From Pseudomonas sp. dw_612 (lineage in GTDB: Bacteria > Pseudomonadota > Gammaproteobacteria > Pseudomonadales > Pseudomonadaceae), in assembly GCF_018449725.1 (NCBI RefSeq), contig NZ_JAAVVC010000007.1, positions 62,001-126,000 on the forward strand: DNA of 64,000 bases, in the 5' to 3' direction. The translations under genes and the position numbers were made by a program. Under the pieces are notes generated by a model that was given only the letters and a program-made list of their open reading frames with translations, made no database searches and was not told the DNA's origin. Positions 52,005 to 61,180 of the stretch are shown here, in pieces (position 1 is the stretch's first letter; each line of letters starts with the position of its first letter).

Positions 52005-54518
52005 TTATAGCGTTGAAACCCCCGAAGACTCGTTAGCTGTCCACTTTTTGTAACATCCGGATTTCAGGTTGGCGTAGCCCGACGCGTTATTACCGCTGTT
52101 CTTATCGGAAGTAGTAATTTCGCGGTCAACCAGCCAATGGCATCGGAGTTCAGCCCGGGTAATCCCTACATAAGCCAGGCGCAACACTTCATCTGATTGA
52201 GCCCTATCGTAGGGCATAGATTTGCCATCGCCCAAATTTGCCAGGTTGTACAGGTCGTTGCGCTTGGATTTCGTTGGGATGTAGAAACAATCGCCAATAA
52301 CAAACACCGATTGGGCTTGGAGTCCTTTGGATTTGTGGAAGGTCATCAACTTGACGTTACGCTTCTGTCTCCTGGCATCGCTCAGTAAGCCGCGCAGTTC
52401 ATTGCGGTATGCTTTCTCCACGGCGCCTACGCGAAACACCATCAGGATGGTGTCACCGTCGTCATAGGCCTGTTTCACAAGACTCAAGATGGTTTCGTCG
52501 GGCTGGATGATCTTCTTGTTCTGCGCCAGGTAATGCAGGTAGACCGGCGATATTTGATCGATCACGTTAGTATTTGCTGCGACACCGTGCTTGGTTGTGT
52601 CGTTTGAAGTCGGACGCACAACTTGCTCCGCCGCATCAATGATTGCCTGATGGGAGCGGTAATTGTTCTGCATGAACAGCGTGTCTCGTGTGTGCGCGAG
52701 AAAGTGCTGGTGAAAGTCGATGAGGTATAGCGGTGAACTGCCACGCCAGCCGTAAATACTTTGCCAATCATCACCCACCGCCATCAAGGTATTGCCCACA
52801 CCGGGTTTTCCTTGATTACGCCGACGGATTTCCTTACAGCATTGGCGGATCCAGGAAATATTCAGGCCGGAGACATCCTGGAATTCATCGATCATCAGGT
52901 GCCGCATACCGTCGAGTTGAGCGGTAGGAATGCGTTTGATATTTTCTGGATTCTGCTCGCCAAATAGAGCGAATGCTTGGTTGAACGTAATCAATGGTTT
53001 GGGTGACATCGTTCTCAGATACGCGTGAAAACCTTTCCAGAAGCATTTCAGGGCTAAATAAAACGGTTTGCGTGGATCACCTGGAGCGAATTTCATTGCC
53101 CCGATCGCTTTGTCTACGTCTAGTCCGAGGTTTTCGATGTAGTTGCCTTCCGAGAAAAAAACTTCGATCAAGTCTGTCTCTTTGAGGGTTGTACCGGGCA
53201 GGTGATAGTCGAATTTTGGAGCTTGTACAACCATGTGCTTAGCGTTGTCCAACAAGGTTTGAGCAGCGGTCACATGGTTGAGTAGCAGGAAGTTTTTGGC
53301 ATAACACTCACCGATTACGGATTGTCTGCTCCTGCTTTCCTGTTTGAGGGTGTAGCGTTCACCGTCGCGAGTCGGCACCTCGGCATTACGGTCACCAGCA
53401 TCCGGCCAACCAAGAATTAATACCGCGTCATACTCCTTCAAATAGCCATTGGCGATGAACGGGTGGCCTTCAATGGTGATCACCTGTCGCTCGCCTATAC
53501 CTGGAATAGGCCATAGACCAAGGGTTGCCCATGCTTTTTCGATTTCGTCGCAAACGGCCGAATCCTTTTCGGAGATCGCCTTGATGATTTTTTTTCTCGA
53601 CTTGCGCATTGCATCCGTCATAGGTTCTGCAGGTGCGAATGCTACCGACTTGTAGAGCTCCAGAATCTGTTTCTTGAAGTCTGCATTCTGTTCATAGAGC
53701 GTGTTAAAAACTCTATAGAGCACGACACGTTGTTCGGTAGTGATGGTGGACGAAAATGGATTCTCAAGTTCTTCGTCATCATCGCTCGCGTTAGGACCCA
53801 GAAAGTCGAAGTAGCCGATGGGACCGTCAGAAAAGGCTTTCATGAACCAGAACACTTTGCTGTGGAAGGTTCGAACAAGGTTCTTGGTCTCTTCCTCGCT
53901 CAGTTCGATTTCCCAAAGTTTGAAGATTTTGACAATTTTTTTCTTCAAATCCATTTTGGATTCGGTAGTGAAGGTGGTGACTTGGAGATGACTGCGCTCA
54001 ATGCCCAAATGGATATTCATTAGGAGGACACGTAAAGCCAGAGTCGTTGACTTTCCCGAGCCGGCACCAGCAATTACCGACGTGCAGGTCGTGTCGGCGA
54101 AGATCATTGCCCACTGTTCCGGGCTGGGTTGTTCATCATCTGGCAGCTTTTGCGCCACTTCAGCGCGCATTTTCTGTTTGATGAGGTCGGTGATGGGCAG
54201 CACTTCATCATCGAACAGGCAGTGATCTTCTCCAGGTAACGGGGCGACTGTTCGCAGATCGTTAAATTCTAAAACGGCGTGTCCTGCCGCGTAGCCGTCG
54301 TTAAATCCGATCAGTTCCCCTTCGCTCTTGCCGGCTTCAGTGCCTTGCTCGATTCCTTTTTCCTTTCCCTTGAGGAACGAAGCGACGTCAATGGCTCCCA
54401 GTGCGTTGAGTGACCGGGACAATAGATAGGCGAGTGCGCGTCTGGGAAGAGAAAGGTGCTGATTCAGGGTGGTATTGGATACAGCAGTGGTTTGAGGGGC
54501 TACAGGCTTTGTGCTCAT
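52005..54518 (-). CDS. UvrD/Rep-like superfamily 1 DNA helicase
   Basis: An 837-residue stand-alone helicase. The SF1A motifs can be followed in order: Walker A VIAGAGSGKSTT (about residue 148), Walker B HLMIDEFQDVSG, motif III MAVGDDWQSIYGWRGS, motif IV MQNNYRSHQAII, motif V LMTFHKSKGLQAQSV and motif VI LRLAYVGITRAE. The N-terminal 110 residues include a GKEKGIEQGTEAGKSEGELIG stretch (charged, possibly a coiled coil). No nuclease domain was recognised. It is unlike UvrD or Rep in its N-terminus and lies alone between bkdR and the sulfide genes, in more AT-rich DNA, suggesting acquisition. Repair or defence roles are both possible. Confidence 0.85.
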   Translation of the reverse strand: MSTKPVAPQTTAVSNTTLNQHLSLPRRALAYLLSRSLNALGAIDVASFLKGKEKGIEQGTEAGKSEGELIGFNDGYAAGHAVLEFNDLRTVAPLPGEDHCLFDDEVLPITDLIKQKMRAEVAQKLPDDEQPSPEQWAMIFADTTCTSVIAGAGSGKSTTLALRVLLMNIHLGIERSHLQVTTFTTESKMDLKKKIVKIFKLWEIELSEEETKNLVRTFHSKVFWFMKAFSDGPIGYFDFLGPNASDDDEELENPFSSTITTEQRVVLYRVFNTLYEQNADFKKQILELYKSVAFAPAEPMTDAMRKSRKKIIKAISEKDSAVCDEIEKAWATLGLWPIPGIGERQVITIEGHPFIANGYLKEYDAVLILGWPDAGDRNAEVPTRDGERYTLKQESRSRQSVIGECYAKNFLLLNHVTAAQTLLDNAKHMVVQAPKFDYHLPGTTLKETDLIEVFFSEGNYIENLGLDVDKAIGAMKFAPGDPRKPFYLALKCFWKGFHAYLRTMSPKPLITFNQAFALFGEQNPENIKRIPTAQLDGMRHLMIDEFQDVSGLNISWIRQCCKEIRRRNQGKPGVGNTLMAVGDDWQSIYGWRGSSPLYLIDFHQHFLAHTRDTLFMQNNYRSHQAIIDAAEQVVRPTSNDTTKHGVAANTNVIDQISPVYLHYLAQNKKIIQPDETILSLVKQAYDDGDTILMVFRVGAVEKAYRNELRGLLSDARRQKRNVKLMTFHKSKGLQAQSVFVIGDCFYIPTKSKRNDLYNLANLGDGKSMPYDRAQSDEVLRLAYVGITRAELRCHWLVDREITTSDKNSGNNASGYANLKSGCYKKWTANESSGVSTL

Positions 54519-54542
54519 GGTGTCCTTGCTAAAAAATCCTGA

Positions 54543-54564
54543 CGTCGAAGTTTTGTCTTCGACG
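54543..54564. other. Hairpin upstream of the helicase gene
   Basis: CGTCGAAG and CTTCGACG form a perfect 8-bp stem with loop TTTTGT, 25 bp before the helicase start. It could be a terminator for transcription entering from the right or a regulator site. The remainder of 54519-54723 is AT-rich with a short inverted repeat (CTCGGACAATACCGAG, 54688-54703). Confidence 0.5.
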
Positions 54565-54723
54565 AATACCGTGTAATGACAGTCCCGAAGAGGCGCTCAA
54601 GGGCGCGGGGTCTGACTTGGAAATATTCTATTTCCGGATACTACACGGTGATGGCGTTTTGGCTAGGACGCGATTTAGAGGCACTCGGACAATACCGAGT
54701 GTGACGATGCTGTTTAAAAGGAC

Positions 54724-55587
54724 CTACATGCGGTTGATCGGAATCTTCAGATACGTCACGCCATTCGCTTCAGCCGGCGGCATATTCCCCGCCCGCACAT
54801 TCACCTGAATCGCCGGCAGCAACAGATTCGGCATGCCCAACCCGGCATCACGCTGGGTACGCATCTGCACAAACGCCGCTTCATCAACACCGTCATGCAC
54901 ATGAATATTGCTTTTACGCTGCTCACCCACCGTGGTCTGGCACTGCGGCTCACGCCCCTCAGGCGGATAATCGTGGCAAACGTAAAGCCGCACGCCAGCG
55001 GGGAAGGCCAACAGCTTGTGGATCGAGGCGAACATCTGATGGGCATCGCCACCGGGGAAGTCGCAACGCGCGGTGCCGACATCCGGCATGAACAGCGTAT
55101 CGCCGACCAGAATCACATCACTATCGATCAAATACGCCATGTCTGCCGGCGTGTGGCCGGGCACATGCAGGGCGATGGCCTTGAGGTTGCCGATCAGGAA
55201 TGACTCGTCCGGGGCGAACAGGTGATCGAACTGCGAGCCGTCCACGCAAAATTCCGGTTCCAGATTGAACAGGGTCTTGAACACGCCCTGGACCTTGCTG
55301 ATCGACTGCCCAATCGCAATCTTCCCGCCCAATTCCCGGCGCAGATACGGTGCGGCGGACAGGTGATCGGCGTGGGCATGGGTTTCCAGCAGCCATTGCA
55401 CCTGCAACTGGTGCTCGCGCACGAAGGCAATCACGCGGTCGGCCTGGACGGTGGTGGTGCGTCCGGCGGCCGGGTCGTAATCGAGCACCGGGTCGACAAT
55501 CGCGCAGTGCCCGCCGTCGTGCTCGTAGATGACGTAGCTGTAGGTCGACGAGGCGGGGTCGAGGAAGGCTTCAATCAGCGCGGGCAT
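54724..55587 (-). CDS. MBL-fold persulfide dioxygenase-like hydrolase (Blh type)
   Basis: A 287-residue metallo-beta-lactamase-fold protein with the metal motif ETHAHADHLSAAPYL, later His in HVPGHTPADMAY, and Asp in LVGDTLFMPDVG. This combination is that of ETHE1/Blh persulfide dioxygenases, which oxidise glutathione persulfide to sulfite. It is divergent from a BigR/SqrR-type repressor and next to a sulfide:quinone oxidoreductase and TauE exporter, which supports a sulfide-detoxification role. ATG 55587 is preferred over GTG 55593. Confidence 0.9.
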   Translation of the reverse strand: MPALIEAFLDPASSTYSYVIYEHDGGHCAIVDPVLDYDPAAGRTTTVQADRVIAFVREHQLQVQWLLETHAHADHLSAAPYLRRELGGKIAIGQSISKVQGVFKTLFNLEPEFCVDGSQFDHLFAPDESFLIGNLKAIALHVPGHTPADMAYLIDSDVILVGDTLFMPDVGTARCDFPGGDAHQMFASIHKLLAFPAGVRLYVCHDYPPEGREPQCQTTVGEQRKSNIHVHDGVDEAAFVQMRTQRDAGLGMPNLLLPAIQVNVRAGNMPPAEANGVTYLKIPINRM

Positions 55588-55638
55588 GGACACAGACCTG
55601 TGAAAAGAGGTGAGAAGACAGTAACCGGTTGCAACACT

Positions 55639-55654
55639 TTATGTTTACACATAA
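55639..55654. promoter_or_regulatory. Palindromic operator for the BigR/SqrR-type repressor
   Basis: TTATGT-TTAC-ACATAA is a perfect inverted repeat (6-bp arms) midway in the 104-bp gap between the divergent MBL and ArsR-type genes. It is an AT-rich palindrome at the place where BigR/SqrR operators are found; binding is inferred. Confidence 0.5.
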
Positions 55655-55691
55655 TGTCTGCAGCTTAAGTGACGTCGAAGGCATCTTGCAA

Positions 55692-56027
55692 ATGCAATCC
55701 AGTCTGACCGAATGTGAAGTCGCCCAATTACGGGCCTCGGCCTCCAAAGCTTGCGCGCTGCTCAAGGCTTTGGCCAACGAAGATCGTTTGCTGATTCTCT
55801 GCCAGTTGACCCAGGGCGAGCGTAATGTCGGCGAACTGGAAACCATGACCGGCGTGCGCCAGCCCACACTGTCCCAACAGCTGGGCATCCTGCGCGATGA
55901 AGGCCTGGTCGCGACCCGTCGCGAGGGCAAATACATTTTCTATGGCCTGGCCAGCCATGAAGTGATTCAAGTGATGAAAACCCTGTCCGGTTTGTATTGC
56001 GGAGCGGTATTGAAAAGCTGGGGTTGA
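55692..56027 (+). CDS. bigR: ArsR-family sulfide-responsive repressor (BigR/SqrR-like)
   Basis: A 111-residue ArsR-type winged helix. The recognition helix is VRQPTLSQQLGILRDEGLV. Two Cys occupy the places of the redox-active pair of SqrR/BigR: one in LLILCQLTQGE and one in LSGLYCGAVLK; they form a di- or tetrasulfide with persulfides and release DNA. A third Cys (SKACALL) is extra. ATG 55692 gives the family length; frames further upstream read through the operator. It probably controls the MBL gene and the SQR-TauE pair. Confidence 0.85.
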   Translation: MQSSLTECEVAQLRASASKACALLKALANEDRLLILCQLTQGERNVGELETMTGVRQPTLSQQLGILRDEGLVATRREGKYIFYGLASHEVIQVMKTLSGLYCGAVLKSWG

Positions 56028-56037
56028 CGATGCCCGT

Positions 56038-56247
56038 TGTAGCAGCTGCCGAAGGCTGCGCTCGGCCGATGTAGCAGCTGCCGAGGTACGAGGCTGCGTT
56101 CGGCTGCGAAGCAGTCGTAAAATCAGGCGGCGCGGTGTTTCAGGTAAACCGCGTGCTCAGGTTTGACGGCTGCTTCGCAGCCCGAACGCAGCCTCGTACC
56201 TCGGCAGCTGCTACACGAGCCGAACGCAGACTTCGGCAGCTACTACA
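56038..56247. repeat. Compound dispersed repeat, TGTAGCAGCTG family
   Basis: Several nested copies of the TGTAGCAGCTGCC.GAGG / GCAGCTGCTACA arms, with an inner inverted pair (GGCTGCGAAGCAGTCG ... GGCTGCTTCGCAGCC). It fills the 273-bp gap between bigR and the SQR gene. Copies are partly duplicated (at least two left arms and two right arms), showing growth by local duplication. Confidence 0.85.
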
Positions 56248-56300
56248 GAGAGAGTGCCTGACCCGGCTAAATGCGTGCAGTAGAAAAAAGGGAACAACCT

Positions 56301-57545
56301 ATGAACGATCAACACTGGGGCCCAACCATCAGTGCAGACATCGTGGTGATCGGCGGCGGTACGGCAGGGATTGGCCTGGTCGCCAGCCTGCTCAAACGCG
56401 ATCCGTCGTTGAACATCACCGTGATCGAACCCAATGCCCAGCATTTCTATCAGCCGGCCTGGACCCTGGTCGGCGGTGGCGCCTACAACGTGCAAGACAC
56501 CGCGCGCCCGATGGCCAGCGTCATGCCGCGTCAAGCGACGTGGTTACAGGCGTCGGTTACTGATATCACCGCCGACAGCAAGCACCTGACCCTCGATGAC
56601 GGCCGTACCGTCGGCTATCAAAACCTCATCGTCTGCCCCGGCCTGCGCCTGGCCTGGGAAAAGATTGAAGGCTTGCAGGAAACCCTCGGCCAGCACGGCG
56701 TGACCTCCAATTACAGCTACCAGCACGCGGCTTACACCTGGGAGCTGGTCAAGAACCTGCGCGGCGGCCGGGCGATCTTCACCCAGCCACCGATCCCGAT
56801 CAAATGCGCCGGGGCGCCGCAAAAGGCGTTGTACCTGTCCTGCGATCGTTGGTTGAAAAGCGGTGTGCTGAACAACATCGACGTCGAGTTCAACCTGGCC
56901 GGTGCCGCGCTGTTCGGCGTGCCGACCTTCGTGCCGCCGCTGATGAAGTACATCGAAAAATACAACGCCCGACTGGCCTTCACCTCCAACCTGATCAAGG
57001 TGGATGGCCCGGCGAAAACCGCGTGGTTCGAGGTCAAGGATGCGGCCGGCACGGTGACGGTTGAAGAGAAAACCTTCGACCTGCTGCACGTCGTGCCACC
57101 TCAAGTCTCTCCCGATTTCATCCGCCAAAGCCCCTTGGCCGACGTCGCCGGTTGGTGCGAAGTCAACCTGCACACGCTGCAACACGTGCGTTATCCCGAG
57201 GTCTTCGGCCTGGGCGATATCTGCTCCACCAGCAACGCGAAAACCGCTGCCGCCGTGCGCAAGCAAATCGTGGTGGTCGCGGAAAACCTGCTGGCCCTGC
57301 GCAAGCAACAACCGCTGCCGCTCAAATACGACGGCTACGGTTCCTGCCCGCTGACGGTGGAGAAGGGCAAGGTGATCCTCGCCGAATTTGGCTATGCCGG
57401 TAAGTTGCTGCCGACCTTTGCCCTCGACCCGACCGTGCCCCGTCGTTCAGCGTGGTGGCTCAAGGCGACCCTGCTGCCGTGGTTCTACTGGAACGGCATG
57501 CTCAAGGGCCGCGAGTGGCTGACGGCGTTGTCCAAGGTCGATTGA
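56301..57545 (+). CDS. sqr: Sulfide:quinone oxidoreductase, type II (SQOR-like)
   Basis: A 414-residue flavoprotein. The FAD motif is VVIGGGTAGIGLVASLL, the catalytic-Cys region is PIPIKCAGAPQKALYLS, and a second catalytic region is GDICSTSNAKTAAAV. The C-terminal half resembles human mitochondrial SQOR (LLHVVPPQVSPDFIRQSPLA). It oxidises sulfide at the membrane, giving persulfide to a thiol acceptor and electrons to quinone. The start ATG 56301 follows AAGGGAACAACCT. It is followed after 9 bp by the TauE exporter, so the set forms a sulfide-to-sulfite pathway with the MBL dioxygenase. Confidence 0.9.
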   Translation: MNDQHWGPTISADIVVIGGGTAGIGLVASLLKRDPSLNITVIEPNAQHFYQPAWTLVGGGAYNVQDTARPMASVMPRQATWLQASVTDITADSKHLTLDDGRTVGYQNLIVCPGLRLAWEKIEGLQETLGQHGVTSNYSYQHAAYTWELVKNLRGGRAIFTQPPIPIKCAGAPQKALYLSCDRWLKSGVLNNIDVEFNLAGAALFGVPTFVPPLMKYIEKYNARLAFTSNLIKVDGPAKTAWFEVKDAAGTVTVEEKTFDLLHVVPPQVSPDFIRQSPLADVAGWCEVNLHTLQHVRYPEVFGLGDICSTSNAKTAAAVRKQIVVVAENLLALRKQQPLPLKYDGYGSCPLTVEKGKVILAEFGYAGKLLPTFALDPTVPRRSAWWLKATLLPWFYWNGMLKGREWLTALSKVD

Positions 57546-57554
57546 GAGAACCCT

Positions 57555-58361
57555 ATGTTGCTGGCAAGTTTTTTTGGTGTGCTGATGGGCCTGGTCCTCG
57601 GTTTGACCGGGGCCGGGGGCGGGATTTTGGCGGTGCCGGCGTTGGTGCTCGGGCTCGGCTGGAGCATGACCCAAGCAGCGCCGGTCGCGTTGTTTGCGGT
57701 GGGCAGCGCGGCAGCGGTTGGCGCCATCGACGGCTTACGGCATGGGCTGGTGCGTTATCGCGCGGCGTTGCTGATCGCCTTGCTGGGCGCGGTATTTTCC
57801 CCGGTGGGCATTTACTTCGCCCATCAGATGCCGGAAAAAATCCTGATGATTCTGTTCAGTCTGCTGATGGTCATGGTGGCCTGGCGGATGTTGCGCAAGG
57901 AGCGGCAGGACGAAGGCCCGAGCGACCACGGCCACGCCAACTGGGGCCAGAAGAACTGCATGCTCGATCAACAGACCGGGCGCTTTTCCTGGACCGCCAA
58001 ATGCACCGCAACCCTGGCGGCCCTCGGCGCAGTGACCGGCGTGGTGTCGGGCTTGCTCGGCGTGGGCGGCGGTTTCCTGATCGTCCCGGCGTTCAAGCAA
58101 CTGACCGATGTGCAGATGCGCGGAATCGTCGCCACCTCGTTGATGGTCATCAGTTTGATTTCGGCCATTGGTGTGATCGGTGCGTTTCACGCCGGCGTCA
58201 GGATCGACCGTCTGGGCGTGGCGTTTATCGTCGCCAGCATCGTCGGCATGGTCATTGGCCGCCAGTTGTGCGCGCGGGTTCCCGCCCGCGCCTTGCAAGT
58301 CGGCTTCGCCAGCGTCTGCGTCGTGGTCGCCGCTTACATGCTATTTAGAGCGGGCTTCTAA
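57555..58361 (+). CDS. TauE/SafE-family sulfite exporter
   Basis: A 268-residue inner-membrane protein with about eight hydrophobic segments. Repeated motifs GLTGAGGGILAVPALVLGL (N-terminal half) and GLLGVGGGFLIVPAFKQL (second half) are the two TauE/SafE signatures. The middle loop contains a CMLDQQTGRFSWTAKC segment. In this operon it would export sulfite made by the persulfide dioxygenase. It starts 9 bp after sqr, in the same operon. Confidence 0.9.
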   Translation: MLLASFFGVLMGLVLGLTGAGGGILAVPALVLGLGWSMTQAAPVALFAVGSAAAVGAIDGLRHGLVRYRAALLIALLGAVFSPVGIYFAHQMPEKILMILFSLLMVMVAWRMLRKERQDEGPSDHGHANWGQKNCMLDQQTGRFSWTAKCTATLAALGAVTGVVSGLLGVGGGFLIVPAFKQLTDVQMRGIVATSLMVISLISAIGVIGAFHAGVRIDRLGVAFIVASIVGMVIGRQLCARVPARALQVGFASVCVVVAAYMLFRAGF

Positions 58362-58570
58362 CCGGGACCGGTTCTTCTGGGCGCCAGTCGCGGTCGCAGG
58401 CGTACACCCAAAGTTCCGGGCCTTGCCGCGGCCCGGTCTTACGCCGAATTTGCCGCGCACCCCCGGCCCCTCCAAAGCACTTCAAAACCGCCGCCAAGGC
58501 AGCGTATGACACCGCCGGTCAGCTTTCGATAATCGCCTCCGACAACTTGTCCCCTGTTGCGGAGCGCGTC

Positions 58571-59755
58571 ATGCACAACAATAAGAACTTCACGCATCGA
58601 ATCCTGCCTGCCGTCATCGTCAGTCTGTCGTCCCTTGGCCTGAGCTCATTGGCCGAGGCCGAGATCATGCTGTACGACAAGGACCAGACCACGTTTTCCA
58701 CCGACGGCTACATCAACGCCTTCTATGTGAACAGCAAGGTCGACCGCGCTGGCGACCAGTACGACCGTCGCCAGGCGCGGGTCAAGATGGGCTTTTTGCC
58801 CAACTACCTGGGCTTCAACATGGGCAAGCAAGTCGATGACCTCAAGCTCGGCGCCCGGGCCTCGTTCTGGGTGACGATCAACGACAGCGAAACCAACGGC
58901 ACCGACACCGCCATCGACGTGCGCCAGTTCTACGGCACCGTGGCCAACCCGGAGTGGGGCGAAGTGCTGATCGGCAAGGATTTCGGTCTGTTTGCGCGCT
59001 CCAACATCCTGCTCGATGAACTGCTCGCCGGTTACGGCCAAGTCAGCGACAGCCTGGGCTTGGTGGACGGTGGCGGGGTGTCGTTTGGCAACATTGGCAG
59101 CGGCTATCCGTACCCGTTCCCTACGTCACAAATTACCTACCGCACACCGGTGATGGATGGCCTGCGCGTGGCGGTCGGGATCATGGACCCGGTGGACACC
59201 AACGACAGCAGCCCGTTGGGAAAGGCCTACCAGGAAAACCCGCGCACCGAGAGCGAGATCACCTATCAGTTCGACGTTGCCGGGGCGAAGATCTACAGCT
59301 GGGTCAACGGCAGCTACCAGACCTCGGACAACACCGACTCCACGGTCAAATCCGTCACCTCCAAAGGCCTCGGCTATGGCGTGCAGGCGAAAATGGGCGG
59401 TTTGTCACTGACCGGTTCCGGCTTCCAGGCCAAGGGCATCAACCCGTTTTTCACCAACAATGCCGGGGAAGCTACGTTGCGCAACGTCGACAGCACCGGT
59501 TACCTGATGCAGGGCTCCTACAAACTGGGCAAGAACCGTTTGGCGCTGTCCTACGGCAAGACCGATGACGACGGCAACGGCGTGGTGGGCAGCGGTGCGG
59601 ACTACAAGACGCGCGGGATTGCGCTGTTCCATGACGTGAATGACAACCTGAAACTGGTGGCTGAGTACAACCAGTTCAGCATCGATGGTCACGATACGAG
59701 TGCGCAGAACGAGGATACCGATACGTTTGCGGTGGGGGCGGTGTTGACCTGGTAA
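58571..59755 (+). CDS. Outer-membrane porin
   Basis: A 394-residue protein with a signal peptide (MHNNKNFTHRILPAVIVSLS, cleavage near AEAE) and a beta-barrel pattern of alternating residues, ending in a terminal aromatic residue (TFAVGAVLTW). The sequence fits the Gram-negative porin_4 family of general or anion-selective porins. The start ATG 58571 has weak ribosome binding (TTGCGGAGCGCGTC). The 209-bp leader region 58362-58570 has no other clear feature. What it transports is unknown. Confidence 0.85.
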   Translation: MHNNKNFTHRILPAVIVSLSSLGLSSLAEAEIMLYDKDQTTFSTDGYINAFYVNSKVDRAGDQYDRRQARVKMGFLPNYLGFNMGKQVDDLKLGARASFWVTINDSETNGTDTAIDVRQFYGTVANPEWGEVLIGKDFGLFARSNILLDELLAGYGQVSDSLGLVDGGGVSFGNIGSGYPYPFPTSQITYRTPVMDGLRVAVGIMDPVDTNDSSPLGKAYQENPRTESEITYQFDVAGAKIYSWVNGSYQTSDNTDSTVKSVTSKGLGYGVQAKMGGLSLTGSGFQAKGINPFFTNNAGEATLRNVDSTGYLMQGSYKLGKNRLALSYGKTDDDGNGVVGSGADYKTRGIALFHDVNDNLKLVAEYNQFSIDGHDTSAQNEDTDTFAVGAVLTW

Positions 59756-59783
59756 CAATGGAATTTGCATCACACAAAACCCC

Positions 59784-59873
59784 TGTGGGAGCGGGCTTGC
59801 TCGCGAAAGCGGTGTGTCAGTTGACATAAGTGCTGACTGACACGACGCCTTCGCGAGCAAGCCCGCTCCCACA
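59784..59873. repeat. REP doublet after the porin
   Basis: Canonical inverted pair within the 261-bp gap between the porin and nosP. Confidence 0.95.
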
Positions 59874-60016
59874 GGGGGATTTGTGGTGTTTGGGGGGATA
59901 GTGGATAAACACTCTCATCCCATCGAATCCCAAGACCGCTACCCAAGTAGCATACGTCCCGGCCCGCAGGCTTCGTACACTCGCACCTCATACATGCGCA
60001 CCTGCGGGAGGCGACG

Positions 60017-61180
60017 ATGCAGCAGGTCCAGAGTGAAGGGGTGGTCAGTGCCATGTCCCAGGCCTCCGATGCGCAGCAGGCGGCGCAGGAGTTGGCGCGG
60101 CAGTTGTTGCATCCGCACCTGGGTTTTGTGCTGTTTTTCTGTTCCGCCGAGTACGACTTGCAGGCGCTGGGCCAGGCCTTGCAGCAAAGCTTCGGCGGGA
60201 TTCGCCTGGTGGGTTGCACCAGCGCCGGGGAAATCACCCCGCAAGGTTACGGCCGCAATTGCGTGACGGCGGTGGGGTTCGATCATCGGCACTTTTCCAT
60301 CGCCATCGAACTGATCGACGAAATGGAACGCTTCAGCCTGATCGACGCCCAGCAAATGGTCGAACGACTGGTGAGCGGTTGTCGCAGCAACACCCTGGCG
60401 CCGATCAAGGGCAACAGCTTTGCCCTGACCCTGCTCGATGGCCTGTCCAGCCGTGAAGAAATGGTTCTCGCCGCGTTGAGCGCAGCGTTGGGCGACATCC
60501 CGCACTTTGGCGGTTCCGCCGGTGATGACAACTACCTGACCCACACCCACGTGTATTTCGGCGGCGAGTTCCACAGCGGCGCGGCGGTGGTGGTGCTGGT
60601 CAACACCTGGCTCGACTTCGAAGTGTTTACCACTCACCACATTCTGCCCCGGGCGGAAAAACTGGTGGTCACCGGCGCCGACAGCGCGTCGCGACGGGTG
60701 TTCGAACTCAACGCCGAGCCCGCCGCCGAGGAGTACGCCCGCCATATCGGCGTGCCGGTGGCCGAGCTCGATCACCGGATCTTCGCCGCGCACCCGTTGG
60801 CGGTGCGGATCAACGAGCAGTATTACGTGCGCGCCATCCAGCAGGTGCACCCGGACCTGAGCCTGAGTTTTTACTGCGCCGTGGAAAACGGCATCGTCCT
60901 CACTGCCATGACCCCAGGTCCCATGCTGCCGAACCTGCAAGCACTGTTCGAAGGCCTGGAAGAACGCCTCGGCGACCTGTTGCTGACCATCGGTTGCGAC
61001 TGTTTTCTGCGGCGTCTGGAACTGGAAGATCGCGGCAGCCTGGAGCCGATCGGGGCGTTTTTACGTGAACATCGGGTGATGGGTTTCAACACCTACGGAG
61101 AACAGTTCAATGGCATGCACATCAACCAGACCTTCACCGGGGTTGCCATTGCCCGAGGCCGTTCCCCTGGACACCGTTGA
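60017..61180 (+). CDS. nosP: FIST-domain signal protein NosP-like
   Basis: A 387-residue FIST_N/FIST_C protein, with the FIST core GIRLVGCTSAGEITPQGYG near residue 65 and GDIPHFGGSAGDDN near 165. In P. aeruginosa the equivalent NosP is a heme protein that senses nitric oxide and restrains the kinase NahK. The same gene order here (FIST protein followed by a three-PAS hybrid kinase) supports that name. The 3' end overlaps the kinase gene by 71 bp if the kinase starts at 61110. Confidence 0.8.
   Translation: MQQVQSEGVVSAMSQASDAQQAAQELARQLLHPHLGFVLFFCSAEYDLQALGQALQQSFGGIRLVGCTSAGEITPQGYGRNCVTAVGFDHRHFSIAIELIDEMERFSLIDAQQMVERLVSGCRSNTLAPIKGNSFALTLLDGLSSREEMVLAALSAALGDIPHFGGSAGDDNYLTHTHVYFGGEFHSGAAVVVLVNTWLDFEVFTTHHILPRAEKLVVTGADSASRRVFELNAEPAAEEYARHIGVPVAELDHRIFAAHPLAVRINEQYYVRAIQQVHPDLSLSFYCAVENGIVLTAMTPGPMLPNLQALFEGLEERLGDLLLTIGCDCFLRRLELEDRGSLEPIGAFLREHRVMGFNTYGEQFNGMHINQTFTGVAIARGRSPGHR

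Noticed and set aside
57452..58348. 298-residue frame overlapping the TauE exporter in another frame
   Set aside because: The TauE frame has clear family motifs and membrane segments; this one is Arg/Gly-rich noise.
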